Shown: positions 48,202-57,103 of the stretch, piece after piece
How positions within the stretch are numbered: the first letter of the stretch is position 1
Layout: every line of letters begins with the position of its first letter
Assembly (NCBI RefSeq): GCF_000378625.1
Contig: NZ_KB905160.1
Location: 535,619 to 599,618, forward strand
DNA from: Colwellia piezophila ATCC BAA-637
GTDB taxonomy: Bacteria > Pseudomonadota > Gammaproteobacteria > Enterobacterales > Alteromonadaceae
Length of the DNA stretch: 64,000 nt
Direction: 5' to 3'
Translations under genes and position numbers: made by a program
The notes under the pieces: model-generated
What the model saw: only the letters and a program-made list of their open reading frames with translations
Told to the model about the DNA's origin: nothing
Databases searched by the model: none

Positions 48202-51009
48202 TTAAATTACAGTAATCACCCTACTTGGCAACCAACATATCTCGCCATTGGTTAACTTAACCTCACTCCATTGACCATCGGTTTTCAATATGACCAGTTC
48301 AGCACCTGCATGTAATGGCGCGGTAAAGGCTGGCGAAAATATCAAGCCAGGCCCTTTTCTACTGACCACTTCTTGGCTTGTTACTACCGCTTCACTTTGT
48401 CTGGGTTTATTATTAAATCTGGCGATTTGTGTGACGCTGGCAAAACAGATAAATATTAGAATAAACCACAGCTTTGTATTTTTATTATTTGAGTGGCTAA
48501 GATCTTTATGGCTTAAACGGCGCCAAATGATTAACCAAAAGAGACAATAGCCTAACCAAGAAATGGTTAACCAAACGGGTGAACTTATTACGCTATACAT
48601 CTGACTTAGCCATGGTGGCGCAAAATTATCGGGTAATTGGTCAAGCCGTTTAATTCGCGCTTGGGCTAAATTATGCAGGATAATATCATCATCGGGTGTG
48701 AGATTTTGGGCGCGACGTAACCACAGTATACTTTGACCATATCGACCGGCTTGAAACCAACTGGTACCAATATCATAAAACAAACTTGCTTGATTTAAGC
48801 TAGGGTCATCGACAAAACTTGCCAACTGCTCGGCAATCTTTCCATGAGCAAGATTGCCTTTATGCGGTGAATCAATACTGAGTTGTAATGCTTGTTGATG
48901 AGCATGGTGCAAGTTTTCTATGGTGACTTTTGTATGCAGCTCATTCGGGCCAATACCCTTTGCATATAACTGTTCTGAATGCGTAGCAAATCCGAGCAGT
49001 ACCATATAGCCAATGCTAGCAAAGCTGTTTAACATTTTTGATGGCTTGGTTGATTTTGTTTTACTGTCACTATTAACGTTATACCGTGGTAAGCATTGTT
49101 CTAATTTATCGATAAGATTCAACAGCTGTTTTACTTCATTAGCATAAATGCTGCTTTCTTGTGGTGCGTAACGTGTTTGATATTGTTCAAGCCACAGTGA
49201 TAAATCGGCGGTTATTTGATTGTTTAGCGCGTTCTTTGTTGCACTATTTACCATCTTGTTTTCCGCAATGCTTTTCAGATAATCAGATAAACTTAATTTC
49301 AGCTTGCGGGCATTAAATTTTGAAGGGATTAATCCAAAGCGAAGATAGCAATACTTACTGAGATGAAGCAGGGGATCTTTACCTTGTTTTAATGCCATTT
49401 TTAACTGTGTTACCGGCTGTTTAATTCGCTGCAGATAAAGTCTTTGCTGCATAGGTTTAATTAAAAACAAAGCAAGTATTACCGGCGGCAACAGTAATAA
49501 AAGCAATAACACCCCTGTTTGACTGAAAAATGTACTTATCGCTGTGTTGGTTTTAATACCGGTGTTATGTTTTTGCCAACGTAATGCCCAAACGCCATCA
49601 GCATCAGGCTTTATCGAATTTTTTAGCTTAATGTTATTGTTACCCTCAATATCAGAAAAATTAAAATTATCATTTTCTTCAACCAGGATAGGTAGGCTGT
49701 CTATGGTTAAATCTCGGAATAGTCCGCTTTGTGGTTCAAAATAATTAATGGTGAATGCCGGTATTGCTTCGATATCAGCTCGACGAGGAAATAGACTCTG
49801 CTTAATTATTTTACTGCCTGAATCAGTATTTACCTTACTTGCCGCTAAGGGCACATTAAATGAATGAGTGAAACTCGGATTTTTTGCTAATTCAGGCAAT
49901 GTTATTGTTTCAATATCACCATGTATAACGGTTAATGAATACTGAATAGCTTGGCCTTGTTTAACTTTTGTCGGTTGTGCACTGACTTCGATAATAGGAC
50001 GACCTATGATGCCTGAAAAGTTGCTCGGTGCATTATTGGGTAGTGCTTTAACATTCAGTTCAATGGCATTACTTTGTGATAAAACACGATGAGATAGCTC
50101 TTGATCATTTGCCCCATTAAAAAATTGATTATTATAAAAGGCAAGGTATTGGCTGCCCCGAAATTTCTTCTTACTTGGCTGCTCATTTTTATTTACCACC
50201 ACGGCTATTAACGTTGCCGGCGCGATACGATGTTGGCCAACAGTAGTGGCTTTTAGCACGGTTTCAAACCAAATACGTACTTGATTGTTAGGTAAGTTTT
50301 GCCAATGAGCAATTTGTCTTTGACCATTTACCGGTAAGCCAATACTTTGTTGCTTGTTTTTATCGGCCTTATCCCAGGGGGTAGCGACAGTAAAATTTTC
50401 ATTTAGCAAACTGGGTAGATGTAAACTTACCTCTTTGAGTGCATTAACCGGAAAATCAAAAGTCCAACTGGTAGTCAATCGAATACTTTGGCCAATATAA
50501 ATCTCGTCCTGGCTAACGCTGAGATCTAATTGCATTCTATCGCTTACTTGCGGCGCATTAACTACTACTTGTTGTCGAGTTGTTGCTAATGTCTTTGTTG
50601 GGTAACTTAAGGAAACTGCGGGTATTGTTAATGAGCCTGAATTTTTCGGAGTTATTTGAATAGGGTAAGCCCAACCAATTTTCCCTTTACTATTAATAGC
50701 GACAGCCTTATTGGCTAACAAGGTGAAATTTTCGCTTTTGGGTAAATTAACCCTGGCGGTACCGCTTGGTGAGTTTAAAGAAATGATAAACCAATGACTG
50801 GCTTGCCCTTGCCATAATTCTTGCTTTGGCGCTTGCAGATAAACTTGCCATTTGCCAGTGGTATTAGTTGGTAAGTTTGTCAGGTCTACAACTTGTGAGT
50901 AAGCCAGGGCCTTGGTTAATGAAAATAGTAAAGCTATCGACAGTGTTTTAACAAATGTTTTAAGCATTAGAGATAAGTTTTTACCCGATAAGTATGAGAT
51001 AAGTTTCAT
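48202..51009 (-). CDS. BatD-BatE fusion-like protein
   Basis: A 935-residue envelope protein. After a hydrophobic leader it has the BatD (oxygen-tolerance) pattern: tandem beta-domains with QGQASHWFIISL, SVSQDEIYIGQSIRLT and a second set around residues 335-455, then a membrane segment near 500 (LLLLLLPPVILALFLI). Residues about 690-830 resemble BatE: a TPR pair (LFYDIGTSWFQAGRYGQSILWLRRA), two membrane segments and a C-terminal SH3-like domain ending CWLPSRVITVI. In other bacteria these are usually two genes. The M at residue 15 is an alternative start. It is the last gene of the MoxR/Bat operon, 12 bp after the gene before it. Confidence 0.78.
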   Translation of the reverse strand: MKLISYLSGKNLSLMLKTFVKTLSIALLFSLTKALAYSQVVDLTNLPTNTTGKWQVYLQAPKQELWQGQASHWFIISLNSPSGTARVNLPKSENFTLLANKAVAINSKGKIGWAYPIQITPKNSGSLTIPAVSLSYPTKTLATTRQQVVVNAPQVSDRMQLDLSVSQDEIYIGQSIRLTTSWTFDFPVNALKEVSLHLPSLLNENFTVATPWDKADKNKQQSIGLPVNGQRQIAHWQNLPNNQVRIWFETVLKATTVGQHRIAPATLIAVVVNKNEQPSKKKFRGSQYLAFYNNQFFNGANDQELSHRVLSQSNAIELNVKALPNNAPSNFSGIIGRPIIEVSAQPTKVKQGQAIQYSLTVIHGDIETITLPELAKNPSFTHSFNVPLAASKVNTDSGSKIIKQSLFPRRADIEAIPAFTINYFEPQSGLFRDLTIDSLPILVEENDNFNFSDIEGNNNIKLKNSIKPDADGVWALRWQKHNTGIKTNTAISTFFSQTGVLLLLLLLPPVILALFLIKPMQQRLYLQRIKQPVTQLKMALKQGKDPLLHLSKYCYLRFGLIPSKFNARKLKLSLSDYLKSIAENKMVNSATKNALNNQITADLSLWLEQYQTRYAPQESSIYANEVKQLLNLIDKLEQCLPRYNVNSDSKTKSTKPSKMLNSFASIGYMVLLGFATHSEQLYAKGIGPNELHTKVTIENLHHAHQQALQLSIDSPHKGNLAHGKIAEQLASFVDDPSLNQASLFYDIGTSWFQAGRYGQSILWLRRAQNLTPDDDIILHNLAQARIKRLDQLPDNFAPPWLSQMYSVISSPVWLTISWLGYCLFWLIIWRRLSHKDLSHSNNKNTKLWFILIFICFASVTQIARFNNKPRQSEAVVTSQEVVSRKGPGLIFSPAFTAPLHAGAELVILKTDGQWSEVKLTNGEICWLPSRVITVI

Positions 51010-51021
51010 GATTTTTGGCCT

Positions 51022-52929
51022 TTACCAGTCGCGTTCGACAGCGGTTTGTTTTTTACTTTTTGGAGCTCGCTCGGTTAAATTTCGAGTCTTTGCTTGTTGC
51101 AGTATTTCTTCGGCACTAGCACGCGGTGGCGGCAATTGGATAACACCGAGCTCAAGCGTGCTGTTTTCGTTTTGTTGTGATTGTGTAGACTGCTGTGATT
51201 CATTGTCCGTTTGCTCTGTTTCTTTTTCTTCATCTTGTTCAGATTGTTCTTCTTGAAGTGACTTTTTATCGTGCTGATTTTTTTGTTCTTCAGCGGATTT
51301 TTGCCGATCAGGATGTTGCTGAACTGATTTTTTTTGTTTGTCAGCTCTTAACATTAACCATTCTAAATTTTTTTGACTGGCTTGATGGTTAGGGGCATGC
51401 AATAACAAAGTGCGCAATATGTCACTTGCTTGGCGGTAATAGTTTTCAGGATCTATCAATTCATCGTCTTCAAAAAAATCCAATGATTGGTCAATAGCAT
51501 TGTTCGCAGGCAGTGGCACGGCAACACTTAGGTCCTGCGCTAACTCATCCATTGATTCGTTCAACGAAGCTAATTGTTGGCTGAGCGCCTCACCGTACAA
51601 AATCAAGCTGGTTGCTAAATTATAATTGGCTTTTATTGCTATCTTGGATTGGCGGGTACTATTGGCAATGTAACGATATACTTCGACCGCTTGCTCAACA
51701 TTGTCTTGGACAAGTGATTGCGCTAATAAAAATTGGTTGTGAGTTGTGAGTTGCGCTAAATGTCTAGCTGAGGTATTTATCAGCTTCACGCTAGGGACAA
51801 GTACCTCGGTATTGCCACCAGTATTCGCCACTATTTTGTCAATGCTGTCAGTGACGACACTTTTAGTACTCGGAGTTGTGCTGACAGACGAAAATGCAGA
51901 ATCAGGTTCAAAAGCTTGGCTATTAAATGAGAAGAGTATTAAGCCAGCTAACCAAGCATGTCGACCACGAAACCAACAGATTATTTGGGCAAGTAAAGCA
52001 ATGAATAAGCAATAGGGGAAACCTTGATGATAGTTTACTACATGACCATTTTCTTGTTGTTTTCTTGGCCAAACTAGCCTTAATTTGTCGATTATTTTGG
52101 CTAAATCAAATGTTGCGGTGCCAACGGGGATAAACATACCTTGCTCGGCACCTTTTGCTAAGGTACGTAACTTTGCTGTTTGCATGGTGCTCCATATTTC
52201 GCTGCCTTGGTATAATTGCCAGCCAATGCCATCACGAGCGGGGATGCGACCACCAAATTCACTGTCACCTAGGCCAATGACAATTAGCCGTGCACCTAAT
52301 TCATTAAGCTTAGTTAACGCGCGTTCAGGTTGGCTACCAAGATCTTCTCCGTCACTGATCAAGATAATGTCCATGGCATATTGCTGATTTTTTTCAGTCA
52401 TTTTATCGAGCACTTTAAAAAGCGCATCTTCAATACGAGTCCCCCCTTGAGCGACTGAACCTGTATTGACTTGTTCAAGTAGAAAATTAAAAAATGTTTT
52501 GTCATTGGTTAAGGGGGATTTTATCGAGGTAGAACCGGAAAATACCACTAAACCGAAGCGATCATGGGTACTTTTATTTATGGTATCGCGTATGGCTTGG
52601 CGGGCTACCTCGAGTCGATTAGGTCGAGCATCATTGACTAACATTGAGCGTGAGACATCAAGCAAAAATACCATATCTCTGCCTTGGGTTTCACCTCCTC
52701 CTAGCTGTGGATCCCAGCCTGGTCGTGCTAGCGCTAATATTAACGCAGCGAGTGTTACTAACATCAATGTTTGATGCAGGGGACTTTTCTGTTTTTTTAG
52801 GGGGATTTTTCTAAAGTCAGCTAAGTCGAGCGCACTTTGTTTTTGATGATATAGGTTGATGATTAACCATAAAGGCAGCAGAAATAGTAACCACAACCAA
52901 CTGGCGGCAAGGAAAGTGAAATCGTTCAT
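51022..52929 (-). CDS. BatB-BatC fusion-like VWA/TPR protein
   Basis: A 635-residue membrane protein; the ATG at 52929 is preferred because it overlaps the upstream stop (ATGA) and has AAGGA before it. A TTG six codons upstream (52947) is the alternative. Two membrane segments at the N-terminus flank a basic stretch, then a von Willebrand factor A domain at about residues 80-265 with the MIDAS motif D-V-S-R-S. A further membrane segment follows near 300. The second half has TPR-like helices (about 380-500) and a Gln/Glu/Lys-rich tail, the usual features of BatC. Fusion of BatB and BatC in one chain is read from the sequence; function is from the family. Confidence 0.8.
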   Translation of the reverse strand: MNDFTFLAASWLWLLFLLPLWLIINLYHQKQSALDLADFRKIPLKKQKSPLHQTLMLVTLAALILALARPGWDPQLGGGETQGRDMVFLLDVSRSMLVNDARPNRLEVARQAIRDTINKSTHDRFGLVVFSGSTSIKSPLTNDKTFFNFLLEQVNTGSVAQGGTRIEDALFKVLDKMTEKNQQYAMDIILISDGEDLGSQPERALTKLNELGARLIVIGLGDSEFGGRIPARDGIGWQLYQGSEIWSTMQTAKLRTLAKGAEQGMFIPVGTATFDLAKIIDKLRLVWPRKQQENGHVVNYHQGFPYCLFIALLAQIICWFRGRHAWLAGLILFSFNSQAFEPDSAFSSVSTTPSTKSVVTDSIDKIVANTGGNTEVLVPSVKLINTSARHLAQLTTHNQFLLAQSLVQDNVEQAVEVYRYIANSTRQSKIAIKANYNLATSLILYGEALSQQLASLNESMDELAQDLSVAVPLPANNAIDQSLDFFEDDELIDPENYYRQASDILRTLLLHAPNHQASQKNLEWLMLRADKQKKSVQQHPDRQKSAEEQKNQHDKKSLQEEQSEQDEEKETEQTDNESQQSTQSQQNENSTLELGVIQLPPPRASAEEILQQAKTRNLTERAPKSKKQTAVERDW

Positions 52930-53969
52930 GTTTGTTTCCTTAACCAAGTCGCATTAAGTACATTAGCCATAAAAAAACACAGCAAAGCGAATATTACTGG
53001 CAAGTGAAAAAGGGGGTTGTGGTCTTGAAAAAGAACGCGTTGTAGACTTGATGTTTCTAAGGTATTAATCGCTTGATATACGCTTTGTAGCGATTCTGAG
53101 TCATTTGCTTTTTGGAAGATACCGCCGGTACTTTCAGCCATTGCTTGCAAAGTCCAGTCGGTTGACTGCATGGATTCACTTAATGCTAATGTTGTGCCTT
53201 TGCTGTCAGTGAATAAGCTGCTTTCGTTATCAGCAATACTGATGGTATATATTTTCACACCCCATTTTTTTGCCATAGCCGCAGCCATTAAGGGCTGGTA
53301 GGTACCGCTATTATTTTCACCATCGGTTAATAAAATAATAACTTTACTCTTAATACTGTCATCTTCTAACCCTAATGAGTTTTCATAATGGTGTAGTTGT
53401 GCAGCAGCTAGGGCCGTTGCATCGCCAAAAGCGGTACCGTCTTCATTTGGACGAGATGAGGTGGTAATTTCATTAGTCATATCCACTAAAGCGCTATGAG
53501 AGCTAGTTAAAGGTACTAAGGTGTCAGGGTAACGAGCAAAAGTAATTACCGAGATCAAATCATTGCGCCGACCAGATAACTTGTTGCCATTGCCCAGTAC
53601 AAAGTCTTGCAGCGCTTTTTTAGCAACCACCATCCTCGGCTTTTGTTGACCCTTGCTCTTCATAGCAAAGTTCATTGAAGATGAAACATCAATAACAATG
53701 GCAATGGCGATACCTTGTGTTTGTTCAGAGTAATGCTGTGTATTTTTAAATGGTTGAGCACAAGCTATTATGATGGCGGCCAAAGCTAATAAATATAGGC
53801 TGGCAACAAGCTTGGAAAACTTCTGACGATAACTTTTTGGTAAATTAATTAATAATGAAATATCAGAATATTGATGTTGACTCAGCGCAGAGTTTGACCG
53901 AGATATTAGCCAGAATATTGGTAAAAGTAGTAATAACCACAGTAATGCGGGATATTCAAAGTTAGGCAT
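52926..53969 (-). CDS. BatA-like VWA membrane protein
   Basis: A protein of about 347 residues starting at the ATG at 53969 (MPNFEYPALLWLLLLL), which has AAAGAG before it. The open frame extends upstream to 54032, but that would overlap the previous gene by 71 bp. The N-terminal membrane segment is followed by a basic loop, a second membrane segment and a von Willebrand A domain with the MIDAS motif D-V-S-S-S and LLTDGENNSG. A C-terminal membrane segment ends the protein. The family (BatA) is linked to aerotolerance and envelope integrity and works with MoxR-type ATPases. It overlaps the gene before it by eight bases and the next one by four. Confidence 0.86.
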   Translation of the reverse strand: MPNFEYPALLWLLLLLPIFWLISRSNSALSQHQYSDISLLINLPKSYRQKFSKLVASLYLLALAAIIIACAQPFKNTQHYSEQTQGIAIAIVIDVSSSMNFAMKSKGQQKPRMVVAKKALQDFVLGNGNKLSGRRNDLISVITFARYPDTLVPLTSSHSALVDMTNEITTSSRPNEDGTAFGDATALAAAQLHHYENSLGLEDDSIKSKVIILLTDGENNSGTYQPLMAAAMAKKWGVKIYTISIADNESSLFTDSKGTTLALSESMQSTDWTLQAMAESTGGIFQKANDSESLQSVYQAINTLETSSLQRVLFQDHNPLFHLPVIFALLCFFMANVLNATWLRKQT

Positions 53970-54912
53970 TGTGGTGCTCTTTCTTAGCAAGAACAATTTG
54001 TTGGCAAAGGTTGCATTGTTGACACAGTTCAATAAAAATTGCTTTGTTATTCGTGCTAAATCGAGCTGAAATATAACGCTTACTTAGCTCAATATTTTGC
54101 TGGTCAATTTGTTGTTCAAGGGGATCAAAGCCTAGCTGTTGTAACATGCATTGGCGTAGGGCAGGCCAATCACAGTCAGCGTTGACATTGGCTTTAACGA
54201 TAAGCTCAGCTGGCAAGGGATAGCTTTGTGCAGACAAGTTTTGTTCAAATAAGTCATGCTGTTTAGCTTTAATTCGCTGATTTCGAAAAGCTAGCATTAA
54301 CACTAAAAACCCTAAGCTTAGTGCCAACATCATCATTATAAGGCTATGACTGCTGTGCTCTTCATTGTCCAGCAGGGGTATTTTTTCAATAGGTTGCAAC
54401 TTGGCCGCAAGCGCTGCAGAAGAAAAACTTGAAGTAACTAAAATTTTCGGTATTTGTATGACTAGGCTTTGATGTTGCTGTTGTAAATAACTATGCAGGG
54501 TCATTTCAGCTAATTGATATTCGCCTGCTAAGGGCACAATCACATCGATAATATAAGTTATGTGCCATTGATTACTTTCACTATCATTTTTACTGTCACT
54601 GCCCTGCCATTGAGGCGATTTTTTTCGGTGATTTATTAAGGTAAAGGGTTGCCAGTCAAATTGTTGGGGCTCAAAAAATATTTCTACGCCATCAAGGTAG
54701 CTTATTTCGATGACGAGACTCAGCTGTTGGCCGGGTGTTAAATGCTTTGCTGTTAACTTCACCGTGGCATTGGCGTGAGCAGTGGATACTAGCTCTTGGT
54801 GTTGAGTCGCGGTATTAATACTGGTGGCAGCAAAAACTAACGGCCCTAAGCCGCTAGTGACCAGCAATGATAGCCATAAAAAAATCAAACGCCGATATAA
54901 CATCTTAACCAC
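53962..54912 (-). CDS. Bat-operon membrane protein (DUF4381-like)
   Basis: A 316-residue protein with a signal peptide (about 1-29), an extracytoplasmic beta-rich region (LTPGQQLSLVIEISYLDG, WHITYIIDVIVPLAGEYQL), one membrane segment near residue 195 (LIMMMLALSLGFLVLML) and a cytoplasmic tail with several Cys at the end (CQQCNLCQQ). Its place between the DUF58 gene and BatA matches the DUF4381-type protein of Bat operons. I assign it mainly by position and topology. The tail Cys cluster is notable. It overlaps the DUF58 gene by eight bases. Confidence 0.7.
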   Translation of the reverse strand: MVKMLYRRLIFLWLSLLVTSGLGPLVFAATSINTATQHQELVSTAHANATVKLTAKHLTPGQQLSLVIEISYLDGVEIFFEPQQFDWQPFTLINHRKKSPQWQGSDSKNDSESNQWHITYIIDVIVPLAGEYQLAEMTLHSYLQQQHQSLVIQIPKILVTSSFSSAALAAKLQPIEKIPLLDNEEHSSHSLIMMMLALSLGFLVLMLAFRNQRIKAKQHDLFEQNLSAQSYPLPAELIVKANVNADCDWPALRQCMLQQLGFDPLEQQIDQQNIELSKRYISARFSTNNKAIFIELCQQCNLCQQIVLAKKEHHNA

Positions 54913-55798
54913 CCGTTTCTCCTTCGACCCGTTGACGATGTGTTTGGAAAAAGCCCATTAGGGTTTCAATTGGATCATCACCCAAGGTATGCCTTAATAA
55001 GTCAACGCCGCTGTGTGAAAATTGTAGGCTACGCTGTTTTATCCGTTGTTGCATTTGTTTGGCAAACTGATTGCGGGTCGCAGGGTTGCTAAAATCGATG
55101 CTTGTTTGCTGTTTATTTTCGCTATCGGTAAGTTGAAATAGGCCACGGGAGGGTAAAGATATTTCTTTGGCATCATCTAAGGCGATGGCCAATACTTGGT
55201 GTTTTCTCGCTAAAATAGCCAAGTTTTCTTGGTAATTTTCATCCGTAAGAAAATCAGATATCAAAACGATAATCGAGCGTTTAATACTTAACTCGCCTAA
55301 ATGCTTTACTACTTGATTCACACTGGTATGTTCTACCTGACGTACGGGCAATAATAGTTTACTTAAACAGCGTATTAATTGGCTTTTACCCCGTGCTGGT
55401 CGCAAGTATTCATTAACTTGGTCGCTAAATTGCAATAAACCAATACGGTCATTGTTTGCTAATGCCGCCGAGCCAAGCAAGCCACAAAATTGAGTTGCAG
55501 TGTAGCAGCGGTTAATTTTATCACTCGACCAAATAAAAGAAGGTGAGTGGTCGACGACAAAAATAAGATTAAGCTCGCGTTCTTCATGGAAACGTTTTAT
55601 ATGTACTTCACCTGTTCGTGCAGTAACATTCCAGTCAATAGTTCTGACATCATCCCCTAAAACGTAAGGGCGTACTTCATCAAACTCCATGCCATGGCCT
55701 TTAAAAGCACTATGGTAATGGCCAGATAAAAGGTGATTACTTTTATGGCGACAATACAGTTGTAGTTGCTGTAAGCGCTGTTCAAAATGCGCTAACAT
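54905..55798 (-). CDS. DUF58 domain protein
   Basis: A 297-residue protein of the DUF58 family, the standard partner of MoxR ATPases. The signature GHYHSAFKGHGMEFDEVRPYVLGDD is spread over residues 25-50, followed by VRTIDWNVTARTGEVHIKRF. The VWA-like core begins NLIFVVDHSPSF, in which a MIDAS-type D-x-S-x-S is altered to D-H-S-P-S (intact pattern). No membrane segment is seen. It lies 27 bp after the MoxR gene and overlaps the next gene, so it is in the same transcript. Confidence 0.92.
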   Translation of the reverse strand: MLAHFEQRLQQLQLYCRHKSNHLLSGHYHSAFKGHGMEFDEVRPYVLGDDVRTIDWNVTARTGEVHIKRFHEERELNLIFVVDHSPSFIWSSDKINRCYTATQFCGLLGSAALANNDRIGLLQFSDQVNEYLRPARGKSQLIRCLSKLLLPVRQVEHTSVNQVVKHLGELSIKRSIIVLISDFLTDENYQENLAILARKHQVLAIALDDAKEISLPSRGLFQLTDSENKQQTSIDFSNPATRNQFAKQMQQRIKQRSLQFSHSGVDLLRHTLGDDPIETLMGFFQTHRQRVEGETGG

Positions 55799-55825
55799 TT
55801 ATTCACCTGCGCTAACGCTAACTTG

Positions 55826-56812
55826 TTATTCATGGGGTATGGCTACTTGGGCAAGTATTTGTTCAATCAACTGATCTGAGCTAATATTTTGTGCTTCAGC
55901 TTTATAACTCAAGGCAATTCGATGACGTAATATATCGGGCGCTAAAGATCGAATGTCATCAGGCTGCACATGATCACGGCCTTGTAAGACAGCAATAGCG
56001 CGAGCAGCCATTGCCAAATTAATGGTTGCCCGCGGTGAAGCGCCAAAACGAATCATATCGCTAAGCGGTAAATCATATAGCTCAGGTTGGCGTGTTGCCG
56101 TGACCAAATGAAGAATATATTTCTCTAGGCTTGCATCGAGATAAACGGCAGCCATTTTCTCGCTAAGTAAGTTTAATTCCTCAGCAGTAATGACGGCGTT
56201 AATAGTCGGCTTATCTTGGCTAGGCATCGACATTCGGCGTAATATTTCTAACTCATCATCAAAGCTAGGATAGGTCACTTTTAGCTTAAACATAAAACGA
56301 TCAACTTGTGCTTCAGGTAATGGGTAGGTACCTTCTTGTTCTATCGGATTTTGTGTTGCCAGTACTAAAAATGGCTGAGGTAAAGCATGTATATTTTTAC
56401 CTAAAGTTACTTGTTTTTCTTGCATGGCTTCAAGTAATGCCGATTGAACTTTTGCCGGTGAACGATTAATTTCATCGGCTAAAATAATGTTGGCAAAAAT
56501 AGGGCCTTTTTGGGTATCAAATTGCCCTGTTGCCGGGTTATATATTTGTGTACCGGTTAAATCACCGGGTAATAAATCGGGGGTAAATTGCACTCGACTA
56601 AAATTTAAGTCAAGTGCTTGAGCCATGGTATTTACCGTTAATGTTTTCGCTAGTCCGGGTATACCTTCAATTAAAACGTGGCTTTGACACATGAGTGCAA
56701 TGATCAATCTTTCAACTAAGGTTTCTTGGCCGACAATAACTTTGGCAACTTCTTGGCGTAATTTGTCAATGCTTGCCATTAAATCAATTTGAGAATGGTT
56801 CACAGTATTCAT
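55826..56812 (-). CDS. MoxR-type AAA+ ATPase
   Basis: A 328-residue AAA+ ATPase. Walker A is GIPGLAKT at residues 50-57, Walker B is ILADEINRSPAK near 110, and the sensor segment LVLATQNPIEQEGTYPLPEAQVDRF follows in two parts near 148-172. Such proteins act as chaperone-like ATPases for VWA-domain partners, here the DUF58, BatA and BatB proteins downstream. It is the first gene of a six-gene minus-strand operon ending at 48202. The promoter lies in 56813-57103, a gap shared with the divergent GDPD-sulfatase operon. Confidence 0.95.
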   Translation of the reverse strand: MNTVNHSQIDLMASIDKLRQEVAKVIVGQETLVERLIIALMCQSHVLIEGIPGLAKTLTVNTMAQALDLNFSRVQFTPDLLPGDLTGTQIYNPATGQFDTQKGPIFANIILADEINRSPAKVQSALLEAMQEKQVTLGKNIHALPQPFLVLATQNPIEQEGTYPLPEAQVDRFMFKLKVTYPSFDDELEILRRMSMPSQDKPTINAVITAEELNLLSEKMAAVYLDASLEKYILHLVTATRQPELYDLPLSDMIRFGASPRATINLAMAARAIAVLQGRDHVQPDDIRSLAPDILRHRIALSYKAEAQNISSDQLIEQILAQVAIPHE

Positions 56813-56901
56813 AATCTACACTCGTATTATTTTTTATGGTTTTTAATTATAACAACCACCATATATTATCGAAAATATTTAATTTAATACAGTTTGTCAG
56901 A

Positions 56902-56918
56902 TGTAAAGTTATGTAAAA
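56902..56918 (+). promoter_or_regulatory. TGTAAAG direct repeat, 10-bp period (site D)
   Basis: TGTAAAG at 56902 and TGTAAAA at 56912, spaced 10 bp. It lies about 190 bp before the GDPD gene at 57104 and 90 bp from the MoxR start on the other strand. Given its other positions, it more likely serves the GDPD-sulfatase operon. Confidence 0.4.
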
Positions 56919-57103
56919 TAATTGCGTATACCAGCATGGTTAACCAGAGAATTATTTTTTATTTATAATTAATTCAATAGCTTGAGTGTTAACTATGGTT
57001 TAAAGGCTATTTGTGGCAATTGATCTTTTTTTTTATACTTGTTACTGTCTTTTTAATAAGAAACACATTAAAAGCCACTATCTTTCAAAGTAAGGAGTAA
57101 TAA

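Noticed and set aside
48202..56812. Bat operon as a dedicated part of the glycan system
   Set aside because: The same gene set is widespread without glycan genes; nothing in the sequence links it to the sulfatases beyond position.
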